Assembly: GCF_014647035.1 (NCBI RefSeq)
Contig: NZ_BMOK01000006.1
Span: 40,474-104,473, forward strand
Source: Sporolactobacillus putidus
Lineage (GTDB): Bacteria > Bacillota > Bacilli > Bacillales > Sporolactobacillaceae
DNA: 64,000 nucleotides
Direction of reading: 5' to 3'
The notes beneath the pieces are model-generated. The model was not told the DNA's origin and did not search any database. It saw only the letters and a list, made by a program, of their open reading frames with translations. How positions within the stretch are numbered: the stretch's first letter is position 1; each line of letters opens with the position of its first letter. The position numbers were made by a program, and so were the translations under genes. Of the stretch, positions 27,846 through 36,936 are shown in pieces.

Positions 27846-29006
27846 TTGTTTTTAGATCAGACTTACTTGTTTACTCCAGGTCCGACCCCGATTCCGAATC
27901 GTGTCAACGCTGCAATGGCGCAGCCGATGATCGGGCACCGCAGCCCCGATTTTTCCGTACTGATTGAAGATGTTGCTACCCGGCTCAAACCCGTATTCGG
28001 AACGAAACATCCTGTTTACGCTCTGACAAGCAGCGGCACCTCCGCTCTTGAAGCCGCAGTCGTCAATTCGGTCACAGAAGGCGATCACGCTGTTGTCATT
28101 GTTGCCGGATCCTTCGGCGACCGTCTGGCTTCCATTGCCGAAAACTACGGTGTGAATGTCGAACGTCTGAATATCGAGTGGGGAAAGTCCTGTTCGCCGG
28201 AACAGTTGGAAGAATTCTTGAACGGACTTTCCGGCGCGCCGATCAAAGCGGTTTTCGCAACCTTCAATGAAACGTCCACAGGCGTTCTGAATCCGATCGG
28301 TGCGCTTGGCGAAGTGGTCAGACGCCTGACAGATGCGCTCTTTATTGTCGACGGGGTCAGCTGCATCGGTGGGGTTCCGGTTGACATGGAAGCCGACCAC
28401 ATCGATATTCTGGTCACCAGTTCTCAGAAAGCCCTGATGCTCCCCCCCGGTCTCGCTTTCGTTGCTTTCAGCGATAAAGGCCTTGATGCCATAAAAAATT
28501 GCCCTACGAAACGCTTTTATCTCGATCTCAACCGCTATGTGAAAGCTTATAACGAGCAAAAATCGACGCCGTTTACCCCGGCTGTCTCGCTAATCGCCGG
28601 CGCCAGGGAAGTGTGCGCCATGATCGAAGAAGAAGGATGGGAAAATGTCATCAGGCGCCACAATTTGCTGAGGGACATGATGCGCGCAGGAATCAGAGAA
28701 CTTGGCCTTCCTCTCTTAACCAGTGACGCGGATGCCTCTCCGACCGTTACGGCGGTTAAGCCCGACGCCTTATCCGCCCCTGATATTCAGAAGGCGTTGA
28801 AGAAAGATTTTTCGATCACCATTGCGGGCGGCCAGAAAGATCTGAAAGGAAAGATTTTCCGAATCGGTCATATGGGCTACTGCACACCGTTTGATGTCAT
28901 CAAGGTGCTGACTGCCCTCGAACTGACGCTTGTAAAATTCGGACAAGAACCGCGGTTTGGTGCTGCGGTGAGAAAGGCTGAGGAGGTCTGGAGCCAAAAT
29001 GTTTAA
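27846..29006 (+). CDS. Class V aminotransferase, probable serine-pathway (phosphoserine or serine-glyoxylate type)
   Basis: 386 residues from TTG 27846. The ribosome site GAAAGGATGA is eight bases from this TTG, whereas ATG 27837 directly abuts it. N-terminal YLFTPGPTPIPNRV and GHRSPDFS, then YALTSSGTSALEAAV and the PLP-lysine region ILVTSSQKALMLPPG near 197, place it in the alanine-glyoxylate/serine-pyruvate aminotransferase group rather than classic SerC. Its stop overlaps the start of serA by eight bases under a T-box of probable serine type. Conversion of 3-phosphohydroxypyruvate to phosphoserine is therefore inferred; glyoxylate aminotransfer is the alternative. Confidence 0.82.
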   Translation: MFLDQTYLFTPGPTPIPNRVNAAMAQPMIGHRSPDFSVLIEDVATRLKPVFGTKHPVYALTSSGTSALEAAVVNSVTEGDHAVVIVAGSFGDRLASIAENYGVNVERLNIEWGKSCSPEQLEEFLNGLSGAPIKAVFATFNETSTGVLNPIGALGEVVRRLTDALFIVDGVSCIGGVPVDMEADHIDILVTSSQKALMLPPGLAFVAFSDKGLDAIKNCPTKRFYLDLNRYVKAYNEQKSTPFTPAVSLIAGAREVCAMIEEEGWENVIRRHNLLRDMMRAGIRELGLPLLTSDADASPTVTAVKPDALSAPDIQKALKKDFSITIAGGQKDLKGKIFRIGHMGYCTPFDVIKVLTALELTLVKFGQEPRFGAAVRKAEEVWSQNV

Positions 29007-30603
29007 GGTTATTGTTACTGATCCAATCAGCGAAACGGGGCTTCAGGCGCTCCACGCCCACCAGGAATTTGATGTGGAGCAGCGGACGAACCTGACTCCC
29101 GATGAACTGATTGATAAGATAAAAGACTATGATGCACTGATTGTCCGCAGCCAGACACAGGTTACAAGAGAAGTGATTCAGGCGGCGGATCGACTGAAAG
29201 TCATCGCTCGCGCCGGGGTCGGGGTTGACAACATCAACATTGATGCTGCAACAGAAAAAGGGATCATCGTGATCAATGCTCCGGCCGGAAACACAATTGC
29301 CGCAACGGAACACACACTCGCCATGATGCTCTCGCTTGCCCGCAACATCCCGCAGGCCTACGGTTCTCTGACCTCCGGACGCTGGGACCGCAAACATTTT
29401 AAAGGCGTCGAGCTCTACCAGAAAACACTGGGCGTCGTTGGCATGGGCCGCATCGGAACAGAAGTGGCCAAGCGTGCGAAAGGTTTCCAAATGAATATCC
29501 TCGGTTACGATCCCTTTCTCACCGAGGATCGCGCGAAAAAGCTCGGCATTATTAAGGCCAGCCTTGACGAGATTGCAGAAAAGGCCGACTTCATTACTGT
29601 GCACACTCCTTTAACCGCCGAAACACGCGGATTGATTGACGCCGCTTACCTTGCGAAAACGAAGAAGGGCGTGCGCCTGGTCAACTGCGCGCGCGGCGGT
29701 ATCATCGACGAGCAGGCGCTTGTCGACGCAGTAAACAGCGGACATGTGGCCGGAGCGGCGATCGATGTCTTTGAACACGAACCGCCGGAAAACACAGGGC
29801 TGACAAACAATCCGAATATTATTGTGACGCCTCATCTCGGTGCCTCAACGGAAGAAGCGCAGGAGAAAGTGGCTCAGTCCGTCAGCGAAGAAATCGTCGA
29901 AATCTTTACAACGGGCGCTGTACAGCACGCCATCAATCTTCCGCACATTTCTGCTACTGTTCAGCAGAAAATCAAGCCGTATCTTGTCTTGAGCGAACAG
30001 ATGGCCGAGCTTCTGATGCAGATTTTCCAGAAAGCTCCTGAAAAAATCAAAATCAACTATTTCGGCGAACTCTTTCTCGAAGACACCGGGCTTCTGACGC
30101 GGCAGATGATCAAGGCGCTTCTCTCCTATTACCTCGATACGGCCATCAACATCGTTAATGTGATGCAGGTCCTGAAGGCGCACAGTCTTTCATACAGTGT
30201 TCAAAAAAATGCGGCTCATAAAGGATTCACCAACTTTATCGAACTGGAGATCAGCCACGGAGATGAAAAAGCAACGATCGGCTGCACCTATCTGCCGGGA
30301 TTCGGCGGACGCATCGTCTCAATCAACGGCTACAGGCTCGATATGGAACCTGAAGAGTATCTGCTGTATATCCGGCATGTCGACGTGCCGGGCATGATCG
30401 GCAATGTCGGCTCTCTGCTTGGAAAAAGCCATATCAACATCGGCAGCATGTACGTCGGCCGGCAGGCAATCGGCGGAGAAGCCATCATGATTCTCACCGT
30501 TGATAAGCCTATGCCGGAAACAGCACGGAAAGAAATTCTGGAGCTTCCTGATCTCCATGACGTACAGTTTGTCAAATTGAACGTCCCTGAAGACGAGAAC
30601 TGA
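28999..30603 (+). CDS. serA: D-3-phosphoglycerate dehydrogenase
   Basis: 534 residues, the long form with an intervening ASB domain and a C-terminal ACT domain. Rossmann motif LGVVGMGRIGTEVAKRAKGF is near 145; catalytic residues are in VNCARGGIIDEQAL (Arg) and in the HLGASTEEAQ histidine region near 280. The ACT domain is from about 455 (LLYIRHVDVPGMIGNVGSLL). It oxidises 3-phosphoglycerate as the first step to serine, with likely serine feedback through ACT. Translationally coupled to the aminotransferase. Confidence 0.97.
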   Translation: MFKVIVTDPISETGLQALHAHQEFDVEQRTNLTPDELIDKIKDYDALIVRSQTQVTREVIQAADRLKVIARAGVGVDNINIDAATEKGIIVINAPAGNTIAATEHTLAMMLSLARNIPQAYGSLTSGRWDRKHFKGVELYQKTLGVVGMGRIGTEVAKRAKGFQMNILGYDPFLTEDRAKKLGIIKASLDEIAEKADFITVHTPLTAETRGLIDAAYLAKTKKGVRLVNCARGGIIDEQALVDAVNSGHVAGAAIDVFEHEPPENTGLTNNPNIIVTPHLGASTEEAQEKVAQSVSEEIVEIFTTGAVQHAINLPHISATVQQKIKPYLVLSEQMAELLMQIFQKAPEKIKINYFGELFLEDTGLLTRQMIKALLSYYLDTAINIVNVMQVLKAHSLSYSVQKNAAHKGFTNFIELEISHGDEKATIGCTYLPGFGGRIVSINGYRLDMEPEEYLLYIRHVDVPGMIGNVGSLLGKSHINIGSMYVGRQAIGGEAIMILTVDKPMPETARKEILELPDLHDVQFVKLNVPEDEN

Positions 30604-30691
30604 ACGATTTTCAGGCTCGGGCAGAAAACAGTTTGTTTGAGCCTGCCTGAGTTGAATAGCCCGGATTCCTCTGAAACACAATCAGCAAGGT

Positions 30692-30740
30692 GAAAAAACA
30701 TCCTCTTCGATTTCAGAAAAACGAAGAGGATGTTTTTTCT
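30692..30740 (+). terminator. Terminator of the serA operon
   Basis: Arms AAAAAACATCCTCTTCG and CGAAGAGGATGTTTTTT form a long perfect stem followed by CTTT. Confidence 0.9.
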
Positions 30741-30849
30741 TTCCAATTGATTCTTTATGATCATTGACAATAAAGTTTATCGAACAAAAACGGCTGCCTG
30801 AAAGTTTATTCTGCGACCGCAGACGGCTGACGCGCAGCAGCTTGGTGTA

Positions 30850-31200
30850 AAATATCGCCCGTCACAGAATTATATCGCCGCCCACAGAATTATATCGCCG
30901 CCCGCAGAATTATATCGCCGCCCGCAGAATTATATCGCCGCTCACAGAATTATATCGCTCCTCGCAGAATTATATCGCCGCTCACAGAATTATATCGCCG
31001 CTCACAGAAATATATCGCTCCTCGCAGAATTATATCGCCCGTCACAGAATTATATCCCCGCTCACAGAATTATATCGCCGCTCACAGAAATATATCGCCG
31101 CCCGCAGAATTATATCGCCGCCCGCAGAATTATATCGCCGCCCGCAGAATTATATCGCTGCTCACAGAAATATATCGCTCCTCGCAGAATTATATCGCCG
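30850..31200. repeat. Tandem array B, 17 units of exactly 20 bp
   Basis: The unit CAGAATTATATCGCCGCCCG (variants CTCA, CTCG, GTCA at the last four positions; AAA for AAT) repeats 17 times from 30864, with a partial unit before it. On the minus strand the core reads GGCGATATAATTCTG. The array fills the space between two convergent terminators (serA and the HAD gene). There are no unique spacers, so this is not a CRISPR. Confidence 0.97.
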
Positions 31201-31248
31201 GCGCGGGCTGGATTTCTTTTGAAACTAATCCCCGGAATTTTGAACGTC

Positions 31249-31285
31249 AAAAAAGGATCAGTTTTATCGCAACTGACCCTTTTTC
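31249..31285 (-). terminator. Terminator of the HAD hydrolase gene
   Basis: Minus-strand stem AAAAAGGGTCAGTT / AACTGATCCTTTTTT with a GCGATAA loop. Confidence 0.75.
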
Positions 31286-31292
31286 TTATGTC

Positions 31293-32441
31293 TTATTTTT
31301 CTCTCAGGCCCAGTACTAAGTCTTTAACTTCTGCAACTGAATCAAGAATATAGTCTGCGCCGTGCGCTTCCAGTTCGCCGCGGGCTTTTCCCCCCGAGAG
31401 CCCTGTCAGGACGCCGGCGAACCGGCAGCCGAGCTGCTTAGCCGCGAGCAGGTCGGCGAGCGAGTCGCCGACGATCAGCGTTTCGCTGCCATTCGGCAAT
31501 TTTTCGGGTTCGCGCGCCGTCCATCGTCTGACTTCGCTGTCTTTTCCATGGAACGACAGCAGATAGGTGAACGGATGAGGTTTGGCAAGGGGAGCGGCAT
31601 CATATTTTTTTTCAGCCGCGAGTACATCATCCGCCGTCACGATATGGTTATCGTCGAGCGTTTCCAGCCAGTGCAGATAACCGAACGGTTTGTACGTCTC
31701 AAGACGCGGACGGCCAGTAGCGATTCCGACACTGAGACCATTGTCATTAAACTTCAGAAACATTTCCCGGATAAAGTTTGGTTCCGCCAAGGTCACTTCT
31801 TCATTCAGAAAGCCCTTCTTCCCGGGCTGTACAGACGGTTCTCCGGTCGATGTCAGGATGTTCTCGTCACCGACGTACCATTCCTGTGACGCATGCTCGC
31901 CGATGTGCCAGAAAGTGCTCTTCGGTTTGAACACATCCGTTTTAATGCCCAGTCTTTTTTCAGCGATCTCATTAAGATAGAGGATCAGCCCTTGTTTTGT
32001 TGCCTTCGTTCCGGAGAAATCAGTTAAGAAACGCTCGAAATCCGGTTCAACGGGGTGAATTTTGAACCACTCCTTGAATGTGCCAAGCGTCTCCCGGTCG
32101 ATCGGTTTCTGAAGCAGCGCCCCCGCTTCATGGCGGATCTCATCCGGCAGTTGCGCCGTCATATGAATCAGCTGTTCGGACAGCGTCATATAAATCATAT
32201 CCCAGTTTGCGTTCATGCCGCGGGATTTCATAAAATTCAGCACATCATCGTTTTCAAAAACTTTAGTCCGGATTTCAGCGATTTCCTCGTCGCTGTAAGC
32301 CGTCCTGAATGTCTTTTCCCCGCTCAGGCCGAGATAATTCGCACTCATCAAAATTTCCCATACAGTGAGCGCCGATGCATCAAAATAGCGTTCCTCGCTC
32401 AGGAAAACACCATCCACATCGAACAAAACCGTCTTAATCAT
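31293..32441 (-). CDS. HAD-superfamily hydrolase with a large cap
   Basis: 382 residues, longer than a simple phosphoglycolate phosphatase. Motif I is LFDVDGVFLSEERYFDAS at the N-terminus, motif II is VGIATGRPR near 235, the motif III lysine is in APLAKPHPFTYL near 283, and motif IV is ETLIVGDSLADLLAAKQLG near 325. The roughly 200 residues between motifs I and II form an unusually long helical cap I do not recognise. It should be a Mg-dependent phosphatase of unknown substrate. Monocistronic, between a terminator and an upstream Asp-box gene. Confidence 0.8.
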   Translation of the reverse strand: MIKTVLFDVDGVFLSEERYFDASALTVWEILMSANYLGLSGEKTFRTAYSDEEIAEIRTKVFENDDVLNFMKSRGMNANWDMIYMTLSEQLIHMTAQLPDEIRHEAGALLQKPIDRETLGTFKEWFKIHPVEPDFERFLTDFSGTKATKQGLILYLNEIAEKRLGIKTDVFKPKSTFWHIGEHASQEWYVGDENILTSTGEPSVQPGKKGFLNEEVTLAEPNFIREMFLKFNDNGLSVGIATGRPRLETYKPFGYLHWLETLDDNHIVTADDVLAAEKKYDAAPLAKPHPFTYLLSFHGKDSEVRRWTAREPEKLPNGSETLIVGDSLADLLAAKQLGCRFAGVLTGLSGGKARGELEAHGADYILDSVAEVKDLVLGLREK

Positions 32442-32532
32442 TCCTTCACCGATCCCCTCGTCATTTTTTTCAGTGTATCATAAAAGGCGCACTTTGTGCG
32501 TCTGTCTTTTCCAAACATTCAGCCGCCTGCAC

Positions 32533-33495
32533 TTATTTTCCCGGCAGCCCGCGTCCCTTTTGAGCCAGAACGACCCAGTTTTGTCCGCCGTTTGCCGTTA
32601 AGTAAGCATCCCCGCTGTTCGTCAGGACAACTGATTCCTGATCATGGACAGGATTCTGGACAATCCGGACGAGCCGGTCGCTTTCAACGGTTCCCATATC
32701 CAAATTAATTGCCTTGCCCGCATCCGGAATAATGCTGTACAATCCTGTCTGCTGCCCGAATGTTCCGGCAAGAAGCGAAACTTTTGAGCCAAATCCGTAG
32801 GAGACACAGCTCACGTTTTGCCCGTCCAGATAGGTTTGAAAATTCCGCCCTCTGTTATCGGTGAGGAACAGCCCCTGAGTTGTCGCAACGGCAAATGCGG
32901 CCGTATTCCTTGGGTGAGCCGCCACGGCATTGATCCTTCCCCGGATCCCATTCAGCTCTTTCTCAATCCATGTTCTCCCTCCATCATCTGAAAAAGAAAA
33001 GAGCACCCGATTTTCGTTCTCCTTCAGCCGGTAGAGTGCGGATGAAGCATAGCCAGCCGCCCAGACCCCTCCGCTCCCCTCTCCGCGAAGGCGAAACGCG
33101 GCCTTTTCTTGACCGGCAAGCGTCTTTTGCTGCCCTTCAATACCGTCCGGAGAAATCCGGACGTATCCGTTTTTGATAGGTAAAAATTGGCTGCCATCAG
33201 GATTTAGGGACGACGATTCTTTTTTCCAGATTCCGTTTTCGTACGAAACGATTCCGGAGGATGCACTGATCCATAACTTCTTCCCGTCTCCGGTATACCC
33301 GCTTCCTAATGCTCCGTTGAAATGGACGGCCGACCGATCACTGCTTCCTGCAAAGCGGACAGAATAGATAAGCCATACAGCAAGTCCGACCAGCATCAGA
33401 ATAAAAACAATTTTCGCAACCAGAAGCCAGAAAACGAGCTGGTAACTCTTCTTTCCCGATCCTCCGGCCTGGCTATTTTCTTTGTTTTTTCCCAT
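32533..33495 (-). CDS. Membrane-anchored protein with Asp-box (BNR-like) repeats
   Basis: About 320 residues from ATG 33495. A charged N-terminus (KNKENSQAGGSGKK) is followed by one transmembrane helix (about 18-46), so most of the protein lies outside the cell. The ectodomain contains three Asp-box-type hairpins: SFSDDGGRTWIEKEL, LTDNRGRNFQTYL and LTANGGQNWVVL, typical of beta-propellers of the sortilin/YCF48/sialidase type. No enzymatic residues are identified, so a structural or scaffold role is as likely as catalysis. An in-frame TTG 36 bases upstream is a weaker start. Confidence 0.7.
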   Translation of the reverse strand: MGKNKENSQAGGSGKKSYQLVFWLLVAKIVFILMLVGLAVWLIYSVRFAGSSDRSAVHFNGALGSGYTGDGKKLWISASSGIVSYENGIWKKESSSLNPDGSQFLPIKNGYVRISPDGIEGQQKTLAGQEKAAFRLRGEGSGGVWAAGYASSALYRLKENENRVLFSFSDDGGRTWIEKELNGIRGRINAVAAHPRNTAAFAVATTQGLFLTDNRGRNFQTYLDGQNVSCVSYGFGSKVSLLAGTFGQQTGLYSIIPDAGKAINLDMGTVESDRLVRIVQNPVHDQESVVLTNSGDAYLTANGGQNWVVLAQKGRGLPGK

Positions 33496-34064
33496 TCTCG
33501 AAACAACTCCGCTTCGACCCAAGTCCGACAATCACCGCAAGGTTTGCGGACGAGTATCTCTGATTATTTATTTTGTACGTTTTTGATGCCGATGCACAGT
33601 ATCCGGCTTATTTTTGGATTTCCAATATAAAAGGGGGCCGCACTAATTTTAATGCCGCTCGCAGCACTCGGCAAGGACGACGACCTTTTTTCGAAAAAAA
33701 AGGTTATATTTCTTTAAGGACGACTATGGAGTAACCTGCAACCAGTTTCTCAAAGACATTGGGACAGACCGACGGCATTCAGAGTATCATGCCCCTCTTT
33801 TTCAAACGAAACGGCCGCGGCTTGAGAAACCACTATTATATTTTAACATACAACACCTTCCGGACGGGTCAATTTAAAAAACGGCCGCAGGCGATTTCCT
33901 GATTATTTCAGAGAAGGGGCAAATAAAGTGGATTTTTGATGTTTAGCCCATCAAAAAAGGCGCCCGTTTTCCGGACGTCTAATGGGGGTTGCTATATGAT
34001 TCATTTTAGAGCGTTGTTCCCAATCCGCTGACAATGTGTAAGCTTTTGGACATCTGTGTCTTTT
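33496..34064. other. 569-bp intergenic region without recognised genes
   Basis: Several hairpins are visible, for example TTTTTGATG/CATCAAAAA at about 33932-33957 and CCTTTTTT/AAAAAAGG near 33690. I see no ORF with a ribosome site and no riboswitch I can name. Confidence 0.4.
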
Positions 34065-34343
34065 TTAGTGAAAAGGGCCTTCTCTCCTGAAACGGAATAA
34101 GCGGAAAACGGTCCGCGCTGCTGCATAGAGACCGACAGCTGCCAGTCCGTATAATCCGCCCATGAAAAAAATGCCGCTCATCTCGTGCCTTCCTTCAATA
34201 AATACTGAAAAGCAAAGACCAAAAGTCAGCGCGGTGATCAGTGTCAGCACCCCTTTAATCTGAAACAGAAGCTTGGCTGCCTGGGTCATCAGCAGTACCG
34301 TCAGTACCGCAAATATTCCGTGGAAAACGGTGGTCTCAATCAT
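34065..34343 (-). CDS. Small membrane protein, three predicted helices
   Basis: 92 residues from ATG 34343 (GGTGAG nine bases upstream). Hydrophobic spans at about 5-25, 30-50 and 57-80, with a basic tail RLFRFRREG. No family is recognised. It is 168 bp from the chemoreceptor gene upstream on the same strand. The upstream in-frame ATG at 34397 would add a polar leader and is less likely. Confidence 0.55.
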   Translation of the reverse strand: MIETTVFHGIFAVLTVLLMTQAAKLLFQIKGVLTLITALTFGLCFSVFIEGRHEMSGIFFMGGLYGLAAVGLYAAARTVFRLFRFRREGPFH

Positions 34344-34565
34344 CCGTGTACTCACCCGCCCCTGAAATTCCCTGCCCGGCATAAACAGCCGGTACACTGC
34401 TTTTACAAGGATATGCCGATTGATATGAACAAAGAACGGCCGGTCGGGAAGCGTCTATGTACGCTCAAAAGCAGGAGCGGCATTGATGATCTTTTACCGG
34501 ATGTGCGCCCTTCCGTCATTATCTTTTCTTTGCGGTAACGATTGATGAGTTAATTGACCAGCCCT

Positions 34566-35846
34566 TTAAACTTTCAGCTCGCTGACTTCAGCATTCAGTG
34601 TTTCCGCATCATCAAACAATTCCTGAATATAGCTCAGGATACGGGTCAACTGCTCCTCCTGAAGGTGAGCACCGTTGGTCACTTCCCTGACTGTACTGAA
34701 AGTCTCCCTTGAGATATCCGCAGTCTTTTCCGCCTGTTCTGAAATGGCGTGCATGCCGGATTGCTGCTTTTCGGCAAGAAGCAAAATGGACGAGACACTC
34801 TCGGCAGCACGGTCGATCGCTGCTTTCATTCCTGTCAGCTGCTGCTCCGTGTGTTCTGCCCTTTCGACCTGCTCCCTGCCAAGCGCTGATTGCATCCTGC
34901 TTTTGCTTAATGTTTCTCCGACTTTCTGCTGCATCGATAAGACGTCATTTTGAATGACGGCAGCCGACCGGGCGCTTTCTGAAGCAAGTTTTTGAACCTC
35001 AGCCGCTACGACGGCAAAACCGCGTCCTGCTTCTCCGGCACGGGCCGCTTCGATATTGGCGTTTAATGCAAGCATCTGGGTCTGTTCAGCGATATCGGAA
35101 ACCTTCCCGACAATTTTTCCGATATTCTGCGCATGTTTTTCAAGCTCGTCAGTCTGCTCGGACATCGTTTCATTTGAATGATTCACGTGATGAATGCCCT
35201 CAATCAGATCGCGGACAGACTTTGAACTGACATTCAGCTGTGTGATCATTTGGGTTGCAAGACTTTGGGAGTGCCGGGCGCTTTCTCTGATCGACCCCGA
35301 TAGTCGGAGGCTTTCCTGTACCAGATTCAGCACACTGTCCGACGCGGCAGCCTCATTCGCGGCCCCTTCTTTAATCTTGTTCATGCGCACGGTTACATTC
35401 TTTGCTGCGTCGGAAATTTCCTCAGAAGACTGGTTCAGTTTGTCGATCCGCTGAAATGTGCTGAATGTGTGCGACTGAATACTTTTCACAATTTTTTTCA
35501 GATAGCCGATCATTCTGCCCAGTCCCTCGCTGAGCGTTTCGATTTCATCGTGCGAGCGCTTTGTCGGTATTTCGATATCCAACCGTCCCCTGGCGGCTTC
35601 CTTAATTTTCCCCCCGATTTCCTCTAGTGTTCCGGTCAGACGGCGTGCCGCAAAGTAACCCAGGATGCCCGACCAGATCACGCCGAGAAGCAGCGTCAGC
35701 AAATCAAACAGCCAGGCAGGCATGAATCCGAAAAAAAACGGGCCCAACAAGAAAATAAAGCAAGCGCTCGTTCCGTAAGTGATAACCGCAACGGCCACCA
35801 TTCCCAACACTATTTTTTTAGCCAGACCGAACTTCCAGCTCTTCAT
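34566..35846 (-). CDS. Methyl-accepting chemotaxis protein lacking an extracellular sensor domain
   Basis: 426 residues. Two hydrophobic spans (about 10-34 and 43-66) are separated by only a few residues, then a HAMP-like linker (about 67-120) and a long helical signalling domain. The hairpin tip is [20 protein letters not shown] and [19 protein letters not shown], the highly conserved MCP core that binds CheW/CheA. With no periplasmic domain it probably senses a membrane or cytoplasmic state. ATG 35846 has AAAGGTGATT upstream. No che genes are nearby. Confidence 0.92.
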   Translation of the reverse strand: MKSWKFGLAKKIVLGMVAVAVITYGTSACFIFLLGPFFFGFMPAWLFDLLTLLLGVIWSGILGYFAARRLTGTLEEIGGKIKEAARGRLDIEIPTKRSHDEIETLSEGLGRMIGYLKKIVKSIQSHTFSTFQRIDKLNQSSEEISDAAKNVTVRMNKIKEGAANEAAASDSVLNLVQESLRLSGSIRESARHSQSLATQMITQLNVSSKSVRDLIEGIHHVNHSNETMSEQTDELEKHAQNIGKIVGKVSDIAEQTQMLALNANIEAARAGEAGRGFAVVAAEVQKLASESARSAAVIQNDVLSMQQKVGETLSKSRMQSALGREQVERAEHTEQQLTGMKAAIDRAAESVSSILLLAEKQQSGMHAISEQAEKTADISRETFSTVREVTNGAHLQEEQLTRILSYIQELFDDAETLNAEVSELKV

Positions 35847-36152
35847 TGTTCAATCACCTTTATTCCTTTATTTTTAAATAGTCCGCGTAATGTAACCGCT
35901 TTATTATTTTCATAAGAAAAAAGATGACACGCACCTTTATTTTATAGTTTTATTTTAGATTAAATTGTCCAGGAATAAAAGACGGGAAATAACTATTTCT
36001 CTCTGTCCAGGAAATAGTTTCATGATCGTTCGTCGTTCCGGCTGTCCGAAGCCTTTTTTTCAGAAAAAAAAAAGCATTGCAGCCATTGTCCTGCGGTGCC
36101 TCGAAATCAAATTTTATTCGGATAACCCGGAATGGCCTATCCTTATCTTCCC
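35847..36152. other. Intergenic, convergent ends and MCP upstream region
   Basis: About 306 bp between the alsD stop and the MCP start. It is AT-rich with an A9-10 run near 36063. No gene, repeat or clear terminator was recognised. Confidence 0.3.
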
Positions 36153-36887
36153 TCAGCCCTCGGTCACTTTTATCTCGCTTTCAAGGTCGCTTCTTGAAAG
36201 ATTGGCCTTCAGGAACGATTCGGTTTCCGGAGTATACAGATTCTGATGCGTTTTTTTGTCAATGTGCACTGTCCCGTGGTCAAGGACGTAATCGAGCACA
36301 TGGCCGCCGCCCTTTCTTTCCTCATCAATGAAGTGAAAGTGGAATCCCGCTACAGCGATGCCCTGGGCATACGCCGGTGTCCAGAAACCGACAATTGTCC
36401 CACTCGTATGCTCAAAATGGAAGACCGGCTGCGTTTTTACAGCCTCGGTCATCGGGACCGGCTTTTCCTGATAGGCCACTGTACGCGTACTTACCTCAAT
36501 AAACACACCGTCTATCCGGAATGCATAGAACAGATTGTCGCTCGGGACCAGCCGATGCATTTCTTTCTCAAAAGCTGCTTTATCAAGCGGCGAAGTGATT
36601 TCTTTTGTGATCTGCGGACGAAAATAAGTAAGTGAGCAAAAAGGTGTCATATCCTCGCTCTTTAGCGGGGTCGCCGTACCGTCGCCGCGCAAGCGGTAAA
36701 ATTGATCGTCAAAACCGATCATCTCGCCGTCCAGATGGGCAAAGGTGCCGATACCGAAGTCACCGTGCTCCCTGATCTGATCATAGTTCATCGCCCCTTC
36801 AAAAACGCCGTCCAACAATGAAGTCATCGTCGAAAGCTGAAAAACGCCGTCAAAATCCTTCCCGCTTTTTTCTATAACCATTGCCAT
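36153..36887 (-). CDS. alsD: Alpha-acetolactate decarboxylase
   Basis: 244 residues. QLSTMTSLLDGVFEGAM and GDFGIGTFAHLDGEMI at the N-terminus, and GFHFHFIDEERKGGGHVLDY near 183 with the zinc-binding histidines. It decarboxylates acetolactate to acetoin, diverting pyruvate to a neutral product. It follows alsS by 49 bp on the same strand, and the alsS-alsD pair is under divergent alsR. Confidence 0.97.
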   Translation of the reverse strand: MAMVIEKSGKDFDGVFQLSTMTSLLDGVFEGAMNYDQIREHGDFGIGTFAHLDGEMIGFDDQFYRLRGDGTATPLKSEDMTPFCSLTYFRPQITKEITSPLDKAAFEKEMHRLVPSDNLFYAFRIDGVFIEVSTRTVAYQEKPVPMTEAVKTQPVFHFEHTSGTIVGFWTPAYAQGIAVAGFHFHFIDEERKGGGHVLDYVLDHGTVHIDKKTHQNLYTPETESFLKANLSRSDLESEIKVTEG

Positions 36888-36936
36888 TGATATTGCCCCT
36901 TTCTTCTATTTAAAAGGATCCTTTATATCCGGAAGA

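Noticed and set aside
27852..28559. 235-residue minus-strand ORF
   Set aside because: Antisense shadow of the class V aminotransferase.
30850..31200. CRISPR array
   Set aside because: Units are contiguous 20-mers without unique spacers, and there are no cas genes; the same holds for arrays A, C, D and E.
33496..34064. Possible riboswitch in front of the Asp-box gene
   Set aside because: Several hairpins but no conserved core of a known class and no terminator/antiterminator pair near the start codon.
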